This document shows positions 6,441 through 6,511 of a DNA stretch of 6,511 nt, piece by piece. The position numbers and the translations under genes are program-made. The stretch spans positions 1-6,511 of the forward strand of contig CAYVMN010000227.1 of assembly GCA_964452575.1 (NCBI GenBank), written 5' to 3'. How positions within the stretch are numbered: position 1 is the stretch's first letter; each line of letters starts with the position of its first letter. The notes under the pieces are model-generated. The model made no database searches and was not told the DNA's origin. It saw only the letters and a program-made list of their open reading frames with translations. The DNA is from CAYVMN01 sp964452575 (GTDB lineage Bacteria; Desulfobacterota; DSM-4660; Desulfatiglandales; Desulfatiglandaceae).

Positions 6441-6511
6441 GTAACACTTTAGCGTGTTGAAAACACTGAGGAGTAAGATGACGGACCGCGAGGGTCTTTT
6501 TTCCAAAGGAC
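6441..6511. repeat. Right copy of the 71-bp inverted repeat (gene start plus leader)
   Basis: This is the inverted partner of 28-98, with 66 of 71 bases identical. It begins sharply at GTAACAC and includes leader, ribosome-binding site and the first 11 codons of the right-edge gene. Unlike the left copy, this leader contains the perfect dyad GTGTT-GAA-AACAC (6454-6466) and a second possible pairing AACAC/GTGTT (6443-6447 with 6454-6458), so alternative small hairpins could form. The repeat is still matching at the window edge and so probably continues. Confidence 0.9.
6478..6511 (+). CDS. 5' end of an unidentified gene (right copy of the duplicated pair)
   Basis: An ATG at 6478, preceded by GAGGAG (6468-6473) with a 4-nt spacer, opens a frame that leaves the window after 11 codons: MTDREGLFSKG. 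The same 11 residues start the gene at the left edge on the opposite strand, with only two silent base changes, which supports translation of both. This copy diverges from usp. Family and function cannot be told from so few residues. A native paralogue pair or two copies of a mobile-element gene are both possible. Confidence 0.7.
   Translation, partial: MTDREGLFSKG

Larger units (their letters stand above)
6081..6477. other. Divergent intergenic region between usp and the right-edge gene
   Basis: This stretch of about 400 bp has no credible gene on either strand. It holds the usp ribosome-binding site, the sigma-54 promoter, the repeats and palindromes listed separately, and an imperfect hairpin at 6404-6425 (CTCGA..CCTG-T-CAGG..TCGAG) with no T-tract, so it is not a classical terminator. 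A sequence close to the hairpin arm, CTCGATGACCTG, recurs at 6306-6317. I found no strong sigma-70 promoter for the plus-strand gene at 6478. Confidence 0.6.

Noticed and set aside
28..6511. Reading the whole window as a composite transposon bounded by inverted insertion sequences
   Set aside because: The enclosed genes include core chromosomal genes (mfd, usp), no transposase family can be recognised from 11-20 residues, and the outer ends and target duplications lie outside the window. The duplication is reported, the transposon is not.

Overview
This 6.5-kb stretch is bacterial chromosome of roughly 50% GC. It most likely comes from a Gram-negative in the Desulfobacterota (former Deltaproteobacteria). 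That guess rests on the general look of the Mfd, tandem universal stress and receiver proteins and on a sigma-54-type promoter. No diagnostic marker is present, so treat it as inference.

The four complete genes all lie on the minus strand and read right to left: a two-domain universal stress protein (usp, 6080-5181), a single-domain response-regulator receiver (5147-4761), an LD-carboxypeptidase of peptidase family S66 (4685-3612) and the transcription-repair coupling factor mfd (3597-118). Gaps are 33 bp (usp to receiver) and 75 bp (receiver to carboxypeptidase, or about 210 bp if the shorter start is right). The carboxypeptidase and mfd almost touch. The cluster looks like an operon that joins stress response, signal reception, peptidoglycan recycling and transcription-coupled DNA repair. 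A consensus-like sigma-70 promoter at 4697-4725 could let the carboxypeptidase-mfd pair be expressed independently.

The roughly 400-bp region right of usp (6081-6477) is rich in regulatory sequence. On the minus strand it has a near-perfect -24/-12 (sigma-54) promoter at 6167-6182. About 125-140 bp further upstream sit two adjacent perfect palindromes (6277-6287 and 6289-6303), at the distance usual for enhancer-binding-protein sites. Short direct repeats lie between them.

The least expected feature is at the edges. Positions 28-98 and 6441-6511 form a 71-bp inverted repeat (66/71 identical). Each copy carries a ribosome-binding site and the start of a gene reading outward, and both genes begin MTDREGLFSKG. 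The two coding differences are both silent. Two copies of one gene, native paralogues or copies of a mobile element, therefore flank the operon in opposite orientation. Only their first codons are visible, so the family cannot be named.

I found no RNA gene, CRISPR array, complete insertion sequence or convincing intrinsic terminator.
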